Source: Paramecium octaurelia (Eukaryota; Ciliophora; Oligohymenophorea; Peniculida; Parameciidae). Taken from it: DNA of 64,000 nucleotides. How positions within the stretch are numbered: position 1 is the first letter of the stretch; the number at the start of each line of letters is the position of its first letter. This document shows, piece by piece, positions 1-11,710 of this stretch. A model generated the notes under the pieces. The model saw only the letters and a program-made list of their open reading frames with translations, had not been told where the DNA came from and did not search any database. The position numbers and the translations under genes are program-made. The stretch is taken from positions 162,352 through 226,351 of the forward strand of contig CAJJDP010000038.1 in NCBI GenBank assembly GCA_905182995.1, written 5' to 3'.

Positions 1-103
1 TTTAATTTGTTAACAAACTAATATAAGTCTTCAATAATATTAAACTTCATTAATTAAAATCTGTTAAAGGAAACCTTTTGAAATATGCTTTCTTATCGAT
101 AAA

Positions 104-2292
104 ATGAGTAAAAAAAACCCAAAAACTTTCACATATCTAATAATTTAGAGACTTCTACGATATCATGTAAATCAAAGAATTCCTTCAAAGATCTAAGCGA
201 TTATAGAAGTAAAATTTGACTAAAAAGTAGATCGCACTCCTGTAGAGAAAACATTAAACCTACATTAAAATTAAGAGAGCGTTACTAAAATTAAACAAAT
301 GCTTAATAACTTAGTATAAACCGATAATAAATCTTCAACTTCTTTATTTGGATAAAGTCTTAGAGATAAATAAATATAAGACACTAAATCTACAAGAGGA
401 GATAGTATTTGTAATAATGCAATTTAATTTAAGATTCTAGAAATGCTTCAACCTCTGGTTATGTAAATAAGAATCCATTAAATAAAACAACCAAAACTAA
501 CGATTCTTTTTTCAAATAAAATATCCCCACCCCATAATCAACTCGAGAGTCGAATTAAAATAATGGTAATCTATCAAATCTATATTACATGTTTTAAAAT
601 AAATAATCTGATCCATAAATTAAGCATAATAATTTAACTTTATCTTAGTTAGCAAAATAATAATAATAATAATAATAGTAGTAATCTTAACAATAAAAAT
701 AATAAAGAAATAGCAATAACACAACTCCTTAAAAATCTGGAAATAATGGTAATAATAAAAATATTTCATCAACTGAATATCTCAATCAAATACAATAGCT
801 TAAATTAAAAATTGATAATAGTTTATTACGAAAACCTGCATAGAAAACAGAAAAAATATAAAAATCCAATAATTCCTAATTGATCAAAAGTATCTCATCT
901 TAGATTTTAAACAAATAACCTTAAGATGCTAATTAAGGAGTAAAGAAGGAAGTCATCTAAGAAAGAGTCTTTTAATTATTACTGGAAAAAGAATAGTTAT
1001 GGAATCAAATGAATACTTCATTAGATAATATTAACTAAATTTAATTAAATTAACTATGTTAGTAGATCCAGTAATCTTTAAATTCCCTTTTAGATCGAAA
1101 AAATGTATTCATTTTAATAATTATTAGAGCGAATACTTATCTAAAATAGATATGAATATCATTGATACATTCCTATTAGAATCTTATACAATCCTTATAA
1201 TAGCACTTGAATACTTAAAGACCTAACAAAATTTTGACTAAAATTTAAGAAATCTCATTGTCTATGTTACTTAAAGTAACTTTTACACTCTATAATCAAT
1301 GTTTAACTTTATTCCGAATGTAATACTTTACGTAATTTAAGGATACCTTAAAATAAAGAATAGATATGAGATAAATTTAATTAAAGAAACCTTAAAATAA
1401 GGCCAAGCAAACCCTGTAAAAAAACAATTTCATAATAAAATCTATTCTAGAATTAATGTAAGTAAATTATCAATAATAGGAATTGACGACACAAGTCACC
1501 CAGAGATATATTCTCATTTAGGATTCAACTCAACCAGTTTAGATGTCTATTTTGTTTAGCAAAAGAAAATCCTCCATTAAATAGCAAAAGAAATTATATA
1601 AGATGAAAACCATAATAATTTAAACTGTAAAAAACCTTCAAAACTCTATGAAAAAACCAATAAAATATTATTGCCAAAAAAGCCTTTGAAAAACTACACT
1701 TTAGTTTTAGATCTTGATGAGACTCTGGTGCATTATTAGGAAGTATTTTTAGATTAAAATTAAGCTTCCTAATGGAGGAGGCTAATTTTTAGTTAGACCT
1801 TATGCAGAAGAGTTTTTGGAGAAATTATCTAAATATTATGAGTTGGTAATATTTACCGCCGCTTAATCAGATTACGCTAATTTCATTATTGATATAATTG
1901 ATAAGTAAAAAGTAGTGACTGCAAGACTTTATAGAGAACATACTTGTTACAAAGATAATATTTACCTTAAAGTAATTGAATAAAATAAAGTTAGGATTTA
2001 TCAATATTGGGTAGAAGTTTGGAAAGAGTTATTATAGTCGACAATATGCCAGAGAATTTCTAATTATAGCCAGAAAATGGTATTTACATACTGAGTTGGA
2101 CAGGTGACTAGAATGACAGGGCTCTTAAAGATCTAATGCCTTTATTGGAATGTATTAGTTTATAAAATTTAAGAAATTGCATTAAAAAAATGTAAAGATG
2201 TTAGAGATGCATTAAATCAATTTAGGGAGCAAATGATCTAAAAGGTTTAACAGGGTATTAAAAACCCATATCAAAATCTCTCCTTGGAATGA
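104..2292 (+). CDS. SCP/FCP1-like (NIF-type, HAD superfamily) protein phosphatase with poly-Q/N linker
   Basis: Predicted 689-residue protein. The C-terminal third carries the NLI-interacting-factor phosphatase signature: LDLDETLVH (DxDxT catalytic motif, near 1701-1732), then RPYAEEFLEKLSKYYELVIF, then VIIVDNMPENF and SWTGDQNDRALKDLMPLLE. Family members dephosphorylate Ser/Thr, classically on the RNA polymerase II C-terminal domain. The N-terminal two thirds are low-complexity, with a run of TAA/TAG glutamines around 652-702. Five mini-introns are inferred: 405-433, 1105-1127, 1743-1764, one near 1971-1993, and 2152-2173. After removing them the exons sum to 690 codons. The start at 104 is the first ATG in the frame continuous with the N-terminal exon. 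The phosphatase identity is secure; the substrate and the role of the long N-terminus are not known from the sequence. Confidence 0.88.
652..702 (+). repeat. Poly-glutamine / AAT-type microsatellite inside a coding region
   Basis: A run of TAA and TAG triplets encodes mostly glutamine in the ciliate code, in the N-terminal region of the phosphatase gene. Under the standard code it would be a string of stops, so it only makes sense as coding in this code. Such tracts are slippage-prone and likely vary in length between strains. Confidence 0.7.
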
Positions 2293-2679
2293 AACTTAAT
2301 TGTGAAGATATTTTATGTGTTATTTATAGATCAAATTTAACAATAAATTTAATCTCCTCACACATTTCTAATAAAATAAACAAACCTAACAATTGTTCTT
2401 GATTAAAAGTATAGTTATTTTTAGGATTACTAATTTCCAATAGCTGGTTTTATTATTTTAGTTTACTAGAAGGTGTAGTTTGCACTTAAATATTTACAAT
2501 CAAATTCTTAATGTAATATCAAACCATTTTCGTATTTCTTTTATGAAGAATTCTAAAGGTTAAAGTGATCTGGATTAACTATGAAGTGGTACTTTGATAT
2601 TTCAGGGTTTCAAAATTCTTTAGCTTTATTTTCTCAAACTAAAAAAAAAAAGAATTAAAAAAAATTTAAATCTTTTTTA
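2293..2679. other. Intergenic spacer upstream of RPL12
   Basis: About 390 bases of A+T-rich DNA between the phosphatase stop and the L12 start. I see no convincing reading frame or RNA fold. It should hold the L12 promoter. A purine-rich stretch lies just upstream of the start codon (2640-2670). Confidence 0.4.
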
Positions 2680-3224
2680 ATGCCTCCCAAAGTTGACCCA
2701 AATGAAGTTAGATTGATTAACATCAAAGTATTCGGAGGAGAAGGTGGTCCAGCATCCACTCTTGCTCCAAAATTGGGACCTCTCGGTCTTGTAAATTTAA
2801 TTGCTTATTAATAAGAATCCAAAATAAGTCGGTGATAAAATTATTGCTGAAAGTGGAAAATGGAAGGGTATCAGAGTCATGGTTAACTTGAGATGCTAAA
2901 ATAGAAATGCTGATGTTACCGTAATTCCTACCTCAAGTGCATTACTCATTAAAGAAATCGGAGTAATTAAAAAATTAAAAACTTTAGGGTTATGAGAGAG
3001 ATAGAAAGAAGACTAAGAATGTTAAACACAATGGAAATTTAACACTTGAACAAGTCATTAAGGTTGCTAGAGCTGTTGAAGAAAAGTCATTAGCCAAAAC
3101 ATTCACAGGAACAGTCAAATAAGTGTTAGGAACTGCATAATCTTTGGGAGCCACAGTCGACGGATAACCAGTAAAAGCAATTATTGGAAAAATTAATTCT
3201 GGAGAGCTTAAAGTTGAGAAATGA
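2680..3224 (+). CDS. RPL12: Large-subunit ribosomal protein L12 (uL11)
   Basis: Predicted 164 residues, the usual eukaryotic length. The start [10 protein letters not shown] is followed by [19 protein letters not shown], the conserved N-terminal loop of uL11, then [13 protein letters not shown] and, in the C-terminal rRNA-binding domain, [10 protein letters not shown]. uL11 sits at the base of the ribosomal stalk and helps bind elongation factors. Two 25-nt introns (2791-2815 and 2963-2987) interrupt it. Removing them gives exactly 165 codons. In-frame TAA/TAG codons fall at positions that are Gln or variable in the family, which supports the ciliate code. This is the best calibration gene in the window. 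Confidence 0.97.
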
Positions 3225-3340
3225 TAAATAAAATATATAATACAATAAGTACATTAACTTGATATTTTTACGAACTTCATAAAATATTAGATAGATTCCT
3301 TAGGTGAACAAATAATCTATATTTTAAGCCTAGTTATTCA

Positions 3341-3856
3341 ATGAAAATATTCCATTTCGAACTATTAAAGTAGTTGTTTAATGTGAAAGCTTTAATTGAA
3401 ATAGCTAGGTGATAAATTAAATTTGAATAAAAATCTAGAGGTTCTCCTTAATGTATAAAGATGATAGAAATGCTAAACAAGTTATATAAAGAATAATCAT
3501 AATAATATTTATATTATAATTAAGAATAATAATTAATAATTTGTCTCTTATTAGTGTATTTGAATATATAATTGAATATAAGGTTAAATTTCATTATTAT
3601 GTAGATGATGGAAAGGATTGATAATAATTTATCATCAGGCATTAGGATAGTTTAGCTAATTACAAAATTGATCTATAGATTAAGATAACGGTTTTGGGGT
3701 TTGTGTTTATTTCCAACTCATATAATTTTCTGTTTGAATATTCAACTTTTAAAGGAAAATGAATATTAAATTAAATAATTTAATATGAATTATATCAAAA
3801 TGAAATTGTATCATTTCAAATTTTCTTTAGATTTTAAAAAATAATCTTTAATCTGA
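3341..3856 (+). CDS. Possible two-exon gene, unknown; tail overlaps the opposite-strand HTH gene
   Basis: One reading gives 161 residues: exon 1 from ATG 3341, a 30-nt GT...AG intron at 3409-3438, then an open frame to TGA at 3854-3856. The first part looks protein-like (ALIEIARGSPQCIKMIEMLN), but the middle is low-complexity. The last 46 bases overlap the coding end of the opposite-strand HTH gene, which is unusual here. Because only TGA is a stop, open frames of this size arise by chance in A+T-rich DNA. If it is not a gene, 3225-3810 is plain convergent intergenic sequence. Confidence 0.25.
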
Positions 3857-4569
3857 AACTCAAAAATCCTCTTTAGGTCGTTGATATCAGAATTTAGAAA
3901 TTGTTGAAGTTTTTGAGTAGGTTAGGGTTATTTCTCTTAATAATGTAATTCTGATTTAGAAAAAAGATTCTGAAAATATTAGAGTTAAGATGAAATCTTA
4001 ATTCTATTTTTAAATTTATTTGTGATTTCAGAAATCTCCTTAAAATCTTTGATATCTAAACCTTCTATTTAACCCTTTTTAATTAATTAATTAAAGCATT
4101 ATTTTGATGATAAACTATCTAATTGTTTAATTATATCAGCAGTCGAATTTTAAAAAGTTTAATTAATTGTATTCTGAATAGATTCGTAAGTATACTCTGT
4201 ATTCTTCATGATAAACTCTTGCTTTGATTATTATTTCCTTATAATTTTCATTTTTCTTGTTCTACATTATAGAATTAAACAATTACTTTTCATCCACCAT
4301 CAATACAACCACATTTTATTAAATATTGATCTATCTATCTCGCCTTTCTTTTTTATTGATTCTACCTTCATTTTTATAAATTCTGTAAATAGCTTTGATA
4401 GTTGATAAATTATGTCCTGTAAGGTGAGCAATCTGTATTATAAATGTTACAATACTTAGATGGCAGAATAATCATTTTCTAAAAACATTTTGATTATTTT
4501 TTATCTGTCATCTGAACTAACAGAATTATATTTTTGCCTTTTAGATTGTTTAAGACTTAAGTTTTTCAT
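3811..4569 (-). CDS. Helix-turn-helix protein (Tc1/mariner-like paired-type HTH), unknown role
   Basis: Predicted 236 residues after removing two introns, of 23 and 25 nt. Residues about 20-70 form a predicted HTH: DDRQKIIKMFLENDYSAIQ, then IAHLTGHNLSTIKAIYRIYK, then EGRINKKERRDR. This is the layout of the DNA-binding N-terminus of Tc1/mariner transposases and of Pax-like paired domains. The rest is polar and helical, with no sign of a DDE catalytic domain. It could be a transcription factor or a domesticated DNA-binding piece of a DNA transposon. I chose the ATG at 4569; the frame stays open upstream to an ATG at 4779, whose 70 extra residues are less protein-like. The gene is convergent with RPL12 and divergent from the dynein light chain. 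Confidence 0.7.
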
Positions 4570-5113
4570 ACTATTTAAAAGAAGTTAAATAATAAGATTT
4601 AATGAATATGTTTTAATGAAATTTCTTTTACTCAAATAAACATGGTTCCGAAGCAATTTTTGAAATTGATTTGACTCTCTCGGTTTATCCAAAGAATACT
4701 CAATTGATATATTGAAGTAAATGACCATTAAATTTTGAAATATAATCTTAAGAAATTGTGAATAAAATCGCAGAAGCATTGAGGGATGAAATTAATTAAT
4801 GTATATTTTAAGGAATTTGTTCAATCAAGTCCAAGTTAATAATACAAATTTCTAATATTCATACTGAATTATCCAGAAATCAATGATATTATTGAATAAT
4901 CTTTAATAAAATTAATATATTTATTTAATTGTTATTCATTAAAATTATGTCTATTGATTAAATTCAGATCGTGTATGCATAATTATTAATTTTGAATCAG
5001 AAATTTATATCGAACGTTATTTTTTTATATTATTCCCAATAGATTCAAATTTTGTAAAAATGATGTGATATTTTAATATATATAATTAATATATTTATTA
5101 AATAATATTTCAA
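4570..5113. other. Divergent intergenic region
   Basis: About 540 bases between the HTH gene (-) and the dynein light chain (+), so both promoters should lie here. Apart from the possible N-terminal extension of the HTH frame (to 4779), I see no gene. It is very A+T-rich with TATATAAT-like runs near 5080-5095. Confidence 0.4.
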
Positions 5114-5520
5114 ATGCTTAAAAAACCATAATAGCAAAATCAAGAATACCAAATCAAGCCAAAACCCAGGGAGAAATTCAAGTCTTCAAAATGCAGAGAA
5201 TTGATTTAAGAAATCTTACAACAAAAATTAAAAACAGGATCATATTAGGATGTAACAACTCAATCCAAAGACATCGCTGAGAACATTAAAAATAGACTCA
5301 AATAGCAATACACTGTAACAAGTAGATATAAGTTTATTGTACATGTGCTAATTGGTTAATAAAGAGGTAAATTTTGATGTTAATATATTATTTAGGCTAA
5401 GGAGTTAGAGTTGGTTCAAAATGCTTTTGGGACTATGACACTGATATGTGTGTTTCAGAAACCTTCATAAATGATTCATTATTTTGTTTGGTAACAGTCT
5501 ATGCTGTCTACCTTTATTGA
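5114..5520 (+). CDS. Tctex1-type dynein light chain
   Basis: Predicted 125 residues, typical of the family. The C-terminal half has the Tctex signature: SRYKFIVHVLIGQQRGQGVR, then SKCFWDYDTDMCVSETFIND, then a short hydrophobic strand SLFCLVTVYAVYLY ending at TGA 5518. These proteins dimerise and bind dynein intermediate chains in cytoplasmic or axonemal dyneins; intraflagellar-transport dynein also uses members. One intron of 29 nt (5367-5395) splits an Arg-Gly pair. The next gene starts only 41 bases downstream. Family assignment is strong; which dynein it serves cannot be told. Confidence 0.92.
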
Positions 5521-5561
5521 ATTGATTATTTATGATATATAGTTGAATATAAAACTAATTA

Positions 5562-6992
5562 ATGTTGTATGCCTCTGGTTAGAGAATTATTAATTTAATA
5601 ATGTAAAATAAATACAAAAAGGTCTAGGACATCTTCATAGAAATGGATAAAAAATGCCTTTTAGAATAAAATAAATATGAAACCAGATTGGGTTTATGCG
5701 AGATTGATGGACATAAGAAACATGCGGTGATTAAAATAATTGGAAACGATAATCAACCTGAAAGTTTGAGATAAATAGAGGCCATTAGAAATATGGCTGC
5801 CAAAACCTAAATGCTTAAGGGTAATCCATATATAGTTGAATGTTATTCTCGCTAAAGAACATAAAATACTTTTTATTTTGCTTTCAAAAAATGTAAATAA
5901 AACATATTGTAAGCAACTTTGGACTTTTATGAGATTCTGCATTTGTTAGCATCAATGATATAATTACTAAAATTATTCTAATAGAAGGGGGAGTATCATG
6001 GTAATTTGAAACCCACCAACATTTTTTAATAAAAGAAGCTTAATTCCACAATTTGTTTCTCCACCACAGATTTTTTCCCTTTTCAATATTCTAATAGGAT
6101 ATAGGAAGAATACATAGATCCAGAATTTGATAAGGAGAGACCCTCTATAGCAAATGATATATATTCTTTAGGGAAGGTTTGCAATTTCGTAATTAAGAAC
6201 AGAAAGTGTCCTTACTAAAATCTAATCAATCAAATGAGCTGTAGCAAATAGGACAGAATAAAATTAGATCAATTAGAATTATAAGTTGAATAGATGATTG
6301 AAAAATATGAGTAAAAAAGTTTAAGAATGGAATTGAATTAGAAAGGCATAACAGAGGAAGTCATCTAAAAAATAATAATGCAATAGGTGGAGAATTAAAA
6401 AAAGAAATAATAGGAATAAATTAAATGGTCAGATTTCGAAATGAGTTTAACAGCCGATAAAGACTTTAATCTCAGAGATAGGGCTTAATTTTTGTATTTA
6501 ATGTCATAAGAGATTCGCAATTTGTAATCTATAGATTAATTCCTATTGGATTGTTTAATTTTATCGTGTCTTTCAGAATCCTATAATAGTTATCAAGAAT
6601 GTTAAAAAATAACATAAAATAAAAAATTGAAATAATTAGTAGAATCAGACTTAATGTAGATGAATAAATATTTAAATATCATCAATTTGCAATGTGAATT
6701 GTATGTTTAGGATTTAATTCTCAAGGAATATGACGTTGGATTTTTGAAATAATATATATCAACTTACTCACAACCCAATAATTTATTCAAAAAGGCTCTT
6801 AGTTTAGTGATGGAAGATATAATTAATAAGAATCTAACAAAAGAATTGTAACTAAATGATGAATTAGATAAATCAGATATAAAAGCATTGAACTACATTT
6901 TAGTATCAAATTAAATGAAATAAGACGTGTGCTATGATTATAAAGGATTGCAATAATTTATCCAATCTTAATTACAAGTAGTATAATTATGA
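5562..6992 (+). CDS. Pseudokinase-like protein with helical C-terminus
   Basis: One uninterrupted frame of 476 residues with no intron. The N-terminal half follows protein-kinase order but with key losses. HAVIKII matches the lysine strand, YHGNLKPTNIF sits where HRDLKPxN is expected (the catalytic Asp is Asn), and TTDFFPF replaces the DFG loop. NDIYSLGKV matches the SDxWSxG helix region. The C-terminal half is Gln/Lys-rich and probably helical or coiled-coil. With His-Gly-Asn in place of His-Arg-Asp, catalysis is doubtful, so it is more likely a scaffold or allosteric pseudokinase. Alternative starts exist at later ATGs (for example MDKKCLLEQNK), so the first 25 residues are uncertain. Confidence 0.75.
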
Positions 6993-7313
6993 AATAATTC
7001 ACTCTACATAACATTCTCATTCTTTTTCACAAGCTGTCTATGTCTATTGTAGTTTTTAATTACATTATGTTGACCTCGATCTTTAAATGTATCTAGATTA
7101 AATTTGTGGACTGGTAAAACGTTTTGGAGGCTAAGGTAAATAGGAAATAAAATGTATATTTTTAATTTCTAATACTTAACATTTATTTCTTACTATTAAT
7201 TATGTAACTAATTTTACTTTTTCTCAATTTTTGTCGCTCTCTTACTTGCTTTTGATTTGTCTTGTCTCTTTTTTACGCTTTCTGAATCAATCATAAAATC
7301 AAAATAAATTAAA
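6993..7313. other. Intergenic spacer
   Basis: About 320 bases between the pseudokinase and the TMEM16 gene. T-rich on the + strand near 7160-7270. No reading frame or RNA gene is evident. Confidence 0.35.
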
Positions 7314-10300
7314 ATGTAAGCATATAGTAAATGTAAAAGAGAGAAACTTAAAGAAAAGATTCGTATTCTACAATATCCTGAGTAATTCAAGCCATAGGTC
7401 CATCATAATTACATAGTTTTGGATGAAAAGTATTTGAATTTGGGTGGTATTTGTGTTATACTAAACATCCTCAAGATTATGTATTGGTGTTTGACAATCC
7501 TGATCATGAAGACTATGAGTACAAAGAAAATAGCATACAATTTCAAGATGTTTTGAGAGACTTTGATAAAGTAATAGGCTTCATTAAAATAAGTGTTTTG
7601 ACGTTGATTCATCATTTGAATCTCCAGACGATGAATTATTGAGGATGGCCTTTTTGAATGTATTTAATCGACTTAAACAACCTCCCTCAACATATAAAGA
7701 GATAGAAAGAGGCTTTTAATTATCATCATCAAGCAAACAAAAATTATTTATTGTGAATGAGCATGGAACTTAAGTAAGAATCAAACCAGATGAAACTCGT
7801 CAAATGGGATAAGGAGGTTTCTTGAAGTACAATTCAACGACTAATCATTGGGAAAGAACAGGAGAAAAGGTCTCTGATGTTGCCACACTTTTTAGAATTT
7901 TATTATTGTACAAATTATCTATGCATGCAGGGTAATAAAATTGAGTATTTCAAACTTTTAGGTTCTTCATTAGGCAATTTTTAAGTCTAGATGGTACTAA
8001 GATATACGCAGTGTTGTTTTAAGAATTGCGTAATCTTATTATAGAGGCACAGAGGACATATATGAAGAAGAGAGTAAGCATAGCATTTTGTGACATTCTA
8101 TCATTAGAACCAGTAGATGAAGCGTATTGAATATTGAATATTTTAGGTTTCGACCTTTGCGCTTTAATAAAGTCATCAGATCTAAACTAGCAGGGCCAGA
8201 TTTGCCATTTGAATCTCATCAAAGGGAAATTAGAAAACTATTAAAAATAATTGATTATAATAAGTTGGCTAGAGAGTGTAATTAATACCCATATGAGATA
8301 TCTGGAGAGATATAATAATAAAGAAGACTGACAGCGGATGTGTTAAATGCTTATGTGTTTTATTTGGAATAGATTGCAATTGAATTGAGCAAAGTGAGAA
8401 AGAAATACAAAGAAAATGATTTTGCTCAAATTCTTTCATCTCAAGAGTTGAAAGAATTGGTGGCTGATTTAAAGGAGTAAAATTTCAAATCAAAATCAAC
8501 CAAATAATATGTGAGAGATTAAAGTAAGGGAAATTGGAAAGAAACAAATAGAAGAAAAATAAAGGTATTTTTGAAGCGAAAGATGGCTTTGGAGATTGAA
8601 TAGATTTTACATAATGCCAAACATTAAACGGATAAATTGTATGGTAGGAAATTATTGAGTCTTTGGGATAGATTGGGTATGGAACCTTAGGGTCCTTTTA
8701 TTGAATATTTTTATCCAAGGAAAAAGTAGAATTATAATAAATTTATTCAGTAAGATTCAATCTGGACTTATCAGATAATCAATGAGAAGGGCGAACGTTC
8801 ATTATTCAATAAGATGGAAAGAGCAAAATTGAATATATCAATTTTAAAGGCATTAGTCAACTTAGAATATTTGAGTTCGCAGGATTACATTAGAGATCAT
8901 CTGATACCTAATAGTTACTTTGATTTGGATGGGTAGAAATACAAAGACGAACATTATTAACCATTAAAATAGGCTAAACAATTAAAATAGGATTTATTCT
9001 TTTCAATGAAATTAATATAGACAGTCAAAGCCAAGATCTAAAAGTTTATTCAGAAGGATGAAAATGAGTAGGGAGAGAAGAAGAAAAAGCCTTTAACAGA
9101 GGGTGGTTTGAATGGAGATAATCTATTAAACTTATGGGGATTGTTGGATGTTCCAGTGTAACATATTTGTGCATATTATGGAGAGAGAATAGCCTTGTAT
9201 TTTATGTTCTTGTAGTTTTTTGTTCAGGAATTGCTTCCTATATCATATTTTGGAATACTGACATTTATAGTATAAATACTGTATGATGTTGAAGCCTTGG
9301 CCAACAAAGTGTCTATTATATTTTTTACAATAATGATTGTGTTTTGGTCATCGACTTTCTAGGCTTTGTGGATTCGTTAAGAAATGTAATTTTAAACTAT
9401 GTTCGGTTTGGAAGATATGGAATTGAATTAGGTTGAGTTGATTGGATTTGTTGGTAAACCTAAGAGATCGATAGCAAATGATAAATTGAATGATCTTCAA
9501 TATTCATCTAAGGAGACTTGGTTTAAATTCTTTTTTAACATGATATTGGTAGCGATATTTTTAGTGATTGAGATTGTGATTATAGTGGCACTATAACTGT
9601 TATCCTTGTATTTAGAAGATAATCCAGACGTTCCGTACATAGAATTCATAGAGTTATCTGTTTTTATTCCAGCGTTGATTTGGGTTTTCATAGGAATTCT
9701 GTTAGACAACATTTATAGGCCTGTGGCATTCTTTTTAACGAAATGGGAGAATCACAAATATCTATCTTAATTTGAGACAAGTTTTATTATAAAGAGTAAT
9801 AATTACTATTAGAATAGATCTTTTGTTTTCCACTGTGAATCGTTTGGGATAGCCATTTATCATAGCATTTTTTTACGAATAAACAATCGGGTGTGTAAAT
9901 GACAATTATTGCTATTCCCAATTGTAAATTTACATGAGAGTTGTGTTTATAATTGAGTTTGGTAAACATATTTTGTTTGGATTTATATTTCCAATAATAA
10001 AACAGATTTATCAAAGGGCAAGATATGGACTAGTGAGCATAGTAGATTTTGGGGATTCTTTGTAGAAGAAAACACGTAAAATTCTAAGAGTTATACTTTA
10101 TAGCGTATTATCATTTCAATAAATCTATTGAGGCTGAGACGTAGAAGGAATCTTTCACAATAGATCAAGTTGATGGAACAATATGGGAGTATTTAGAATT
10201 GAATTTGCAATTTGCTTTGTTGGCCAATTTCGGAAGTCCTTTTCCTTTGATCTTCATAACTGGATTGGCGATGAACTATTTAGAGTTGTTTTTGGACAAG

Positions 10301-10693
10301 TTCAAATTGATATGGCTAACAAAAAGACCAACACCTTAAACAGCAAGATCAATAGGTCCGTTTGTATACTATATGAATCTGATTTCATATATTTCGATTT
10401 TCATCAACAGTGGATTGCTGTCTTATACGAATTAGGACGTCTTCACTGAGATCAATAGTTTCACTTTGTTCGTGATTTTGATGATCGCATTTTTTTTGTT
10501 CAAATTTGTCACTGATATCATATATGGGAATACTGATAGTTCTGCTGAGTTGGTACGACAAAGACACCAGTCGATATAGAAGAAGTTGCATGTTAGCATA
10601 AGGGGGAAGAATTAGATGAGCTCGAAATTGCCATTTCCAATAGCCAAGATATATGGAACTCTATTGCCTCATTAATTGAAGAAGCAAGAATGA
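7314..10693 (+). CDS. TMEM16/anoctamin family membrane protein (ion channel or lipid scramblase)
   Basis: Multi-exon gene of roughly 1,070 residues. The anoctamin core is clear. AYYGERIALYFMFLQFF matches the conserved YFGEKIALYF motif at the first transmembrane helix and is followed by several hydrophobic helices. FFLTKWENHKYLSQFET matches the conserved region before TM4. After the central helices, GTIWEYLELNLQFALLANFG and SPFPLIFITGLAMNYLE correspond to the conserved EYLELVIQFGFVTLF / FPLAP region, then KRPTPQTARSIGPF. The N-terminal 350 residues are cytosolic and poorly conserved. At least six mini-introns are needed, for example after the Lys codon near 7572 and around 9800 and 10110. Family members are Ca2+-activated chloride channels or phospholipid scramblases; which one applies is not decided. 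Convergent with TGS1, 96 bases away. Confidence 0.9.
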
Positions 10694-10789
10694 TTATAAT
10701 TAAATATCTAATGATTTAGAAATTATTTACCAGATTTATAGATATTTTATAATAAAGGAGAGAGAATTAATTAAAATGTAAAATTGATT

Positions 10790-11639
10790 TCATAACCCAT
10801 AGTAAATAATTAATTAATTGATCTGCTCATTGATGAGCATCATCTCTACTTCTATAGGTTTGAGTTCTAATCTGAGTTTGTCAGTGACATCCTTGAAGAT
10901 ACTGACCAGTTGTTGTATGTCAATGTTCTTGGGCAATTGAAGCACTAGTTTGGTAGTCATCTGCAGTCCCTTAGTCAATAGGTCTTGTAGAGATGGTTTC
11001 ATACTATTAAGATCATATGGCTGATGCGAGTAGTTCAAGCCGCCCCTATGATTAAATGGAGAGATAATACCAAGGTGGACACATGATGAGAATGAAATCT
11101 TAATTGGTATGAGTGTACTCGAGAAAATTCATCTGGATTACAGTTGCTATGGATTCATACACTTACAAATTATTGGTAATGTTATTGATCTTTCTAAATT
11201 AATAAATATTGTATTTTACATCGGATCAATATCTATACAAATCACCGTTTTAAAACACTTCGCCAATTGGATTGCTAGACCTCCAGAACCACAAAACCCA
11301 TCTATCACATCAGAATCTGGAGAACTGGCTTTCAATTTATTTGCAATATGAACGCTCATCTCCTTAATTCATTACACAAATCTCTACCTCTGGTATCACC
11401 GAATACCAAGATTCCTCATCTAATTATATGCCCTCGTTGAACTTTTTAAACAGAAAGAAGCGCTTGCGATAGAACTTTTAAATCTATTTAGGTATGTCCA
11501 TGGATATTCCTGGATGCAATTGGCAAGGGAAGTTCTTTTTCGTGATCTTCAGCTTCAAACTCTCCAGAGCAAAGAACTCATTCTGAGGATATCCCAAAAC
11601 AGATAGTTTGCGATGCACTAGTTTCTAGGTCTCAATCAT
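10790..11639 (-). CDS. TGS1: Trimethylguanosine synthase (cap hypermethylase)
   Basis: Predicted 257 residues, close to the catalytic core alone. KFYRKRFFLFKKFNEGIQLD and EESWYSVIPE match the TGS1 N-terminal core (the YWxxRxxLFxxFDxGIxLDxExWFSVTPE region). VIDGFCGSGGLAIQLAKCF is the SAM-binding motif I, followed by ICIDIDP, and CPPWGGLNY matches the catalytic SPPWGGPxY motif. TGS1 converts m7G caps of snRNAs and snoRNAs to the 2,2,7-trimethyl form. Three introns of 25, 26 and 25 nt are inferred; the third lies inside the PPWGG motif codons and restores it exactly. Exons sum to 258 codons. It lacks the long N-terminal extension of animal TGS1, as in yeast and other protists. Confidence 0.93.
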
Positions 11640-11710
11640 TTTATTATTATATATCATTTTATAATCATTGCACCCCCTACAATATTATTTTAACGAATAT
11701 TTTTCCACAC

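Noticed and set aside
4570-4779. N-terminal extension of the HTH protein to ATG 4779
   Set aside because: The frame is open, but the 70 extra residues are I/F/N-rich without domain character, and MKNLSLKQSKRQK at 4569 is a more natural start. Kept as an alternative only.
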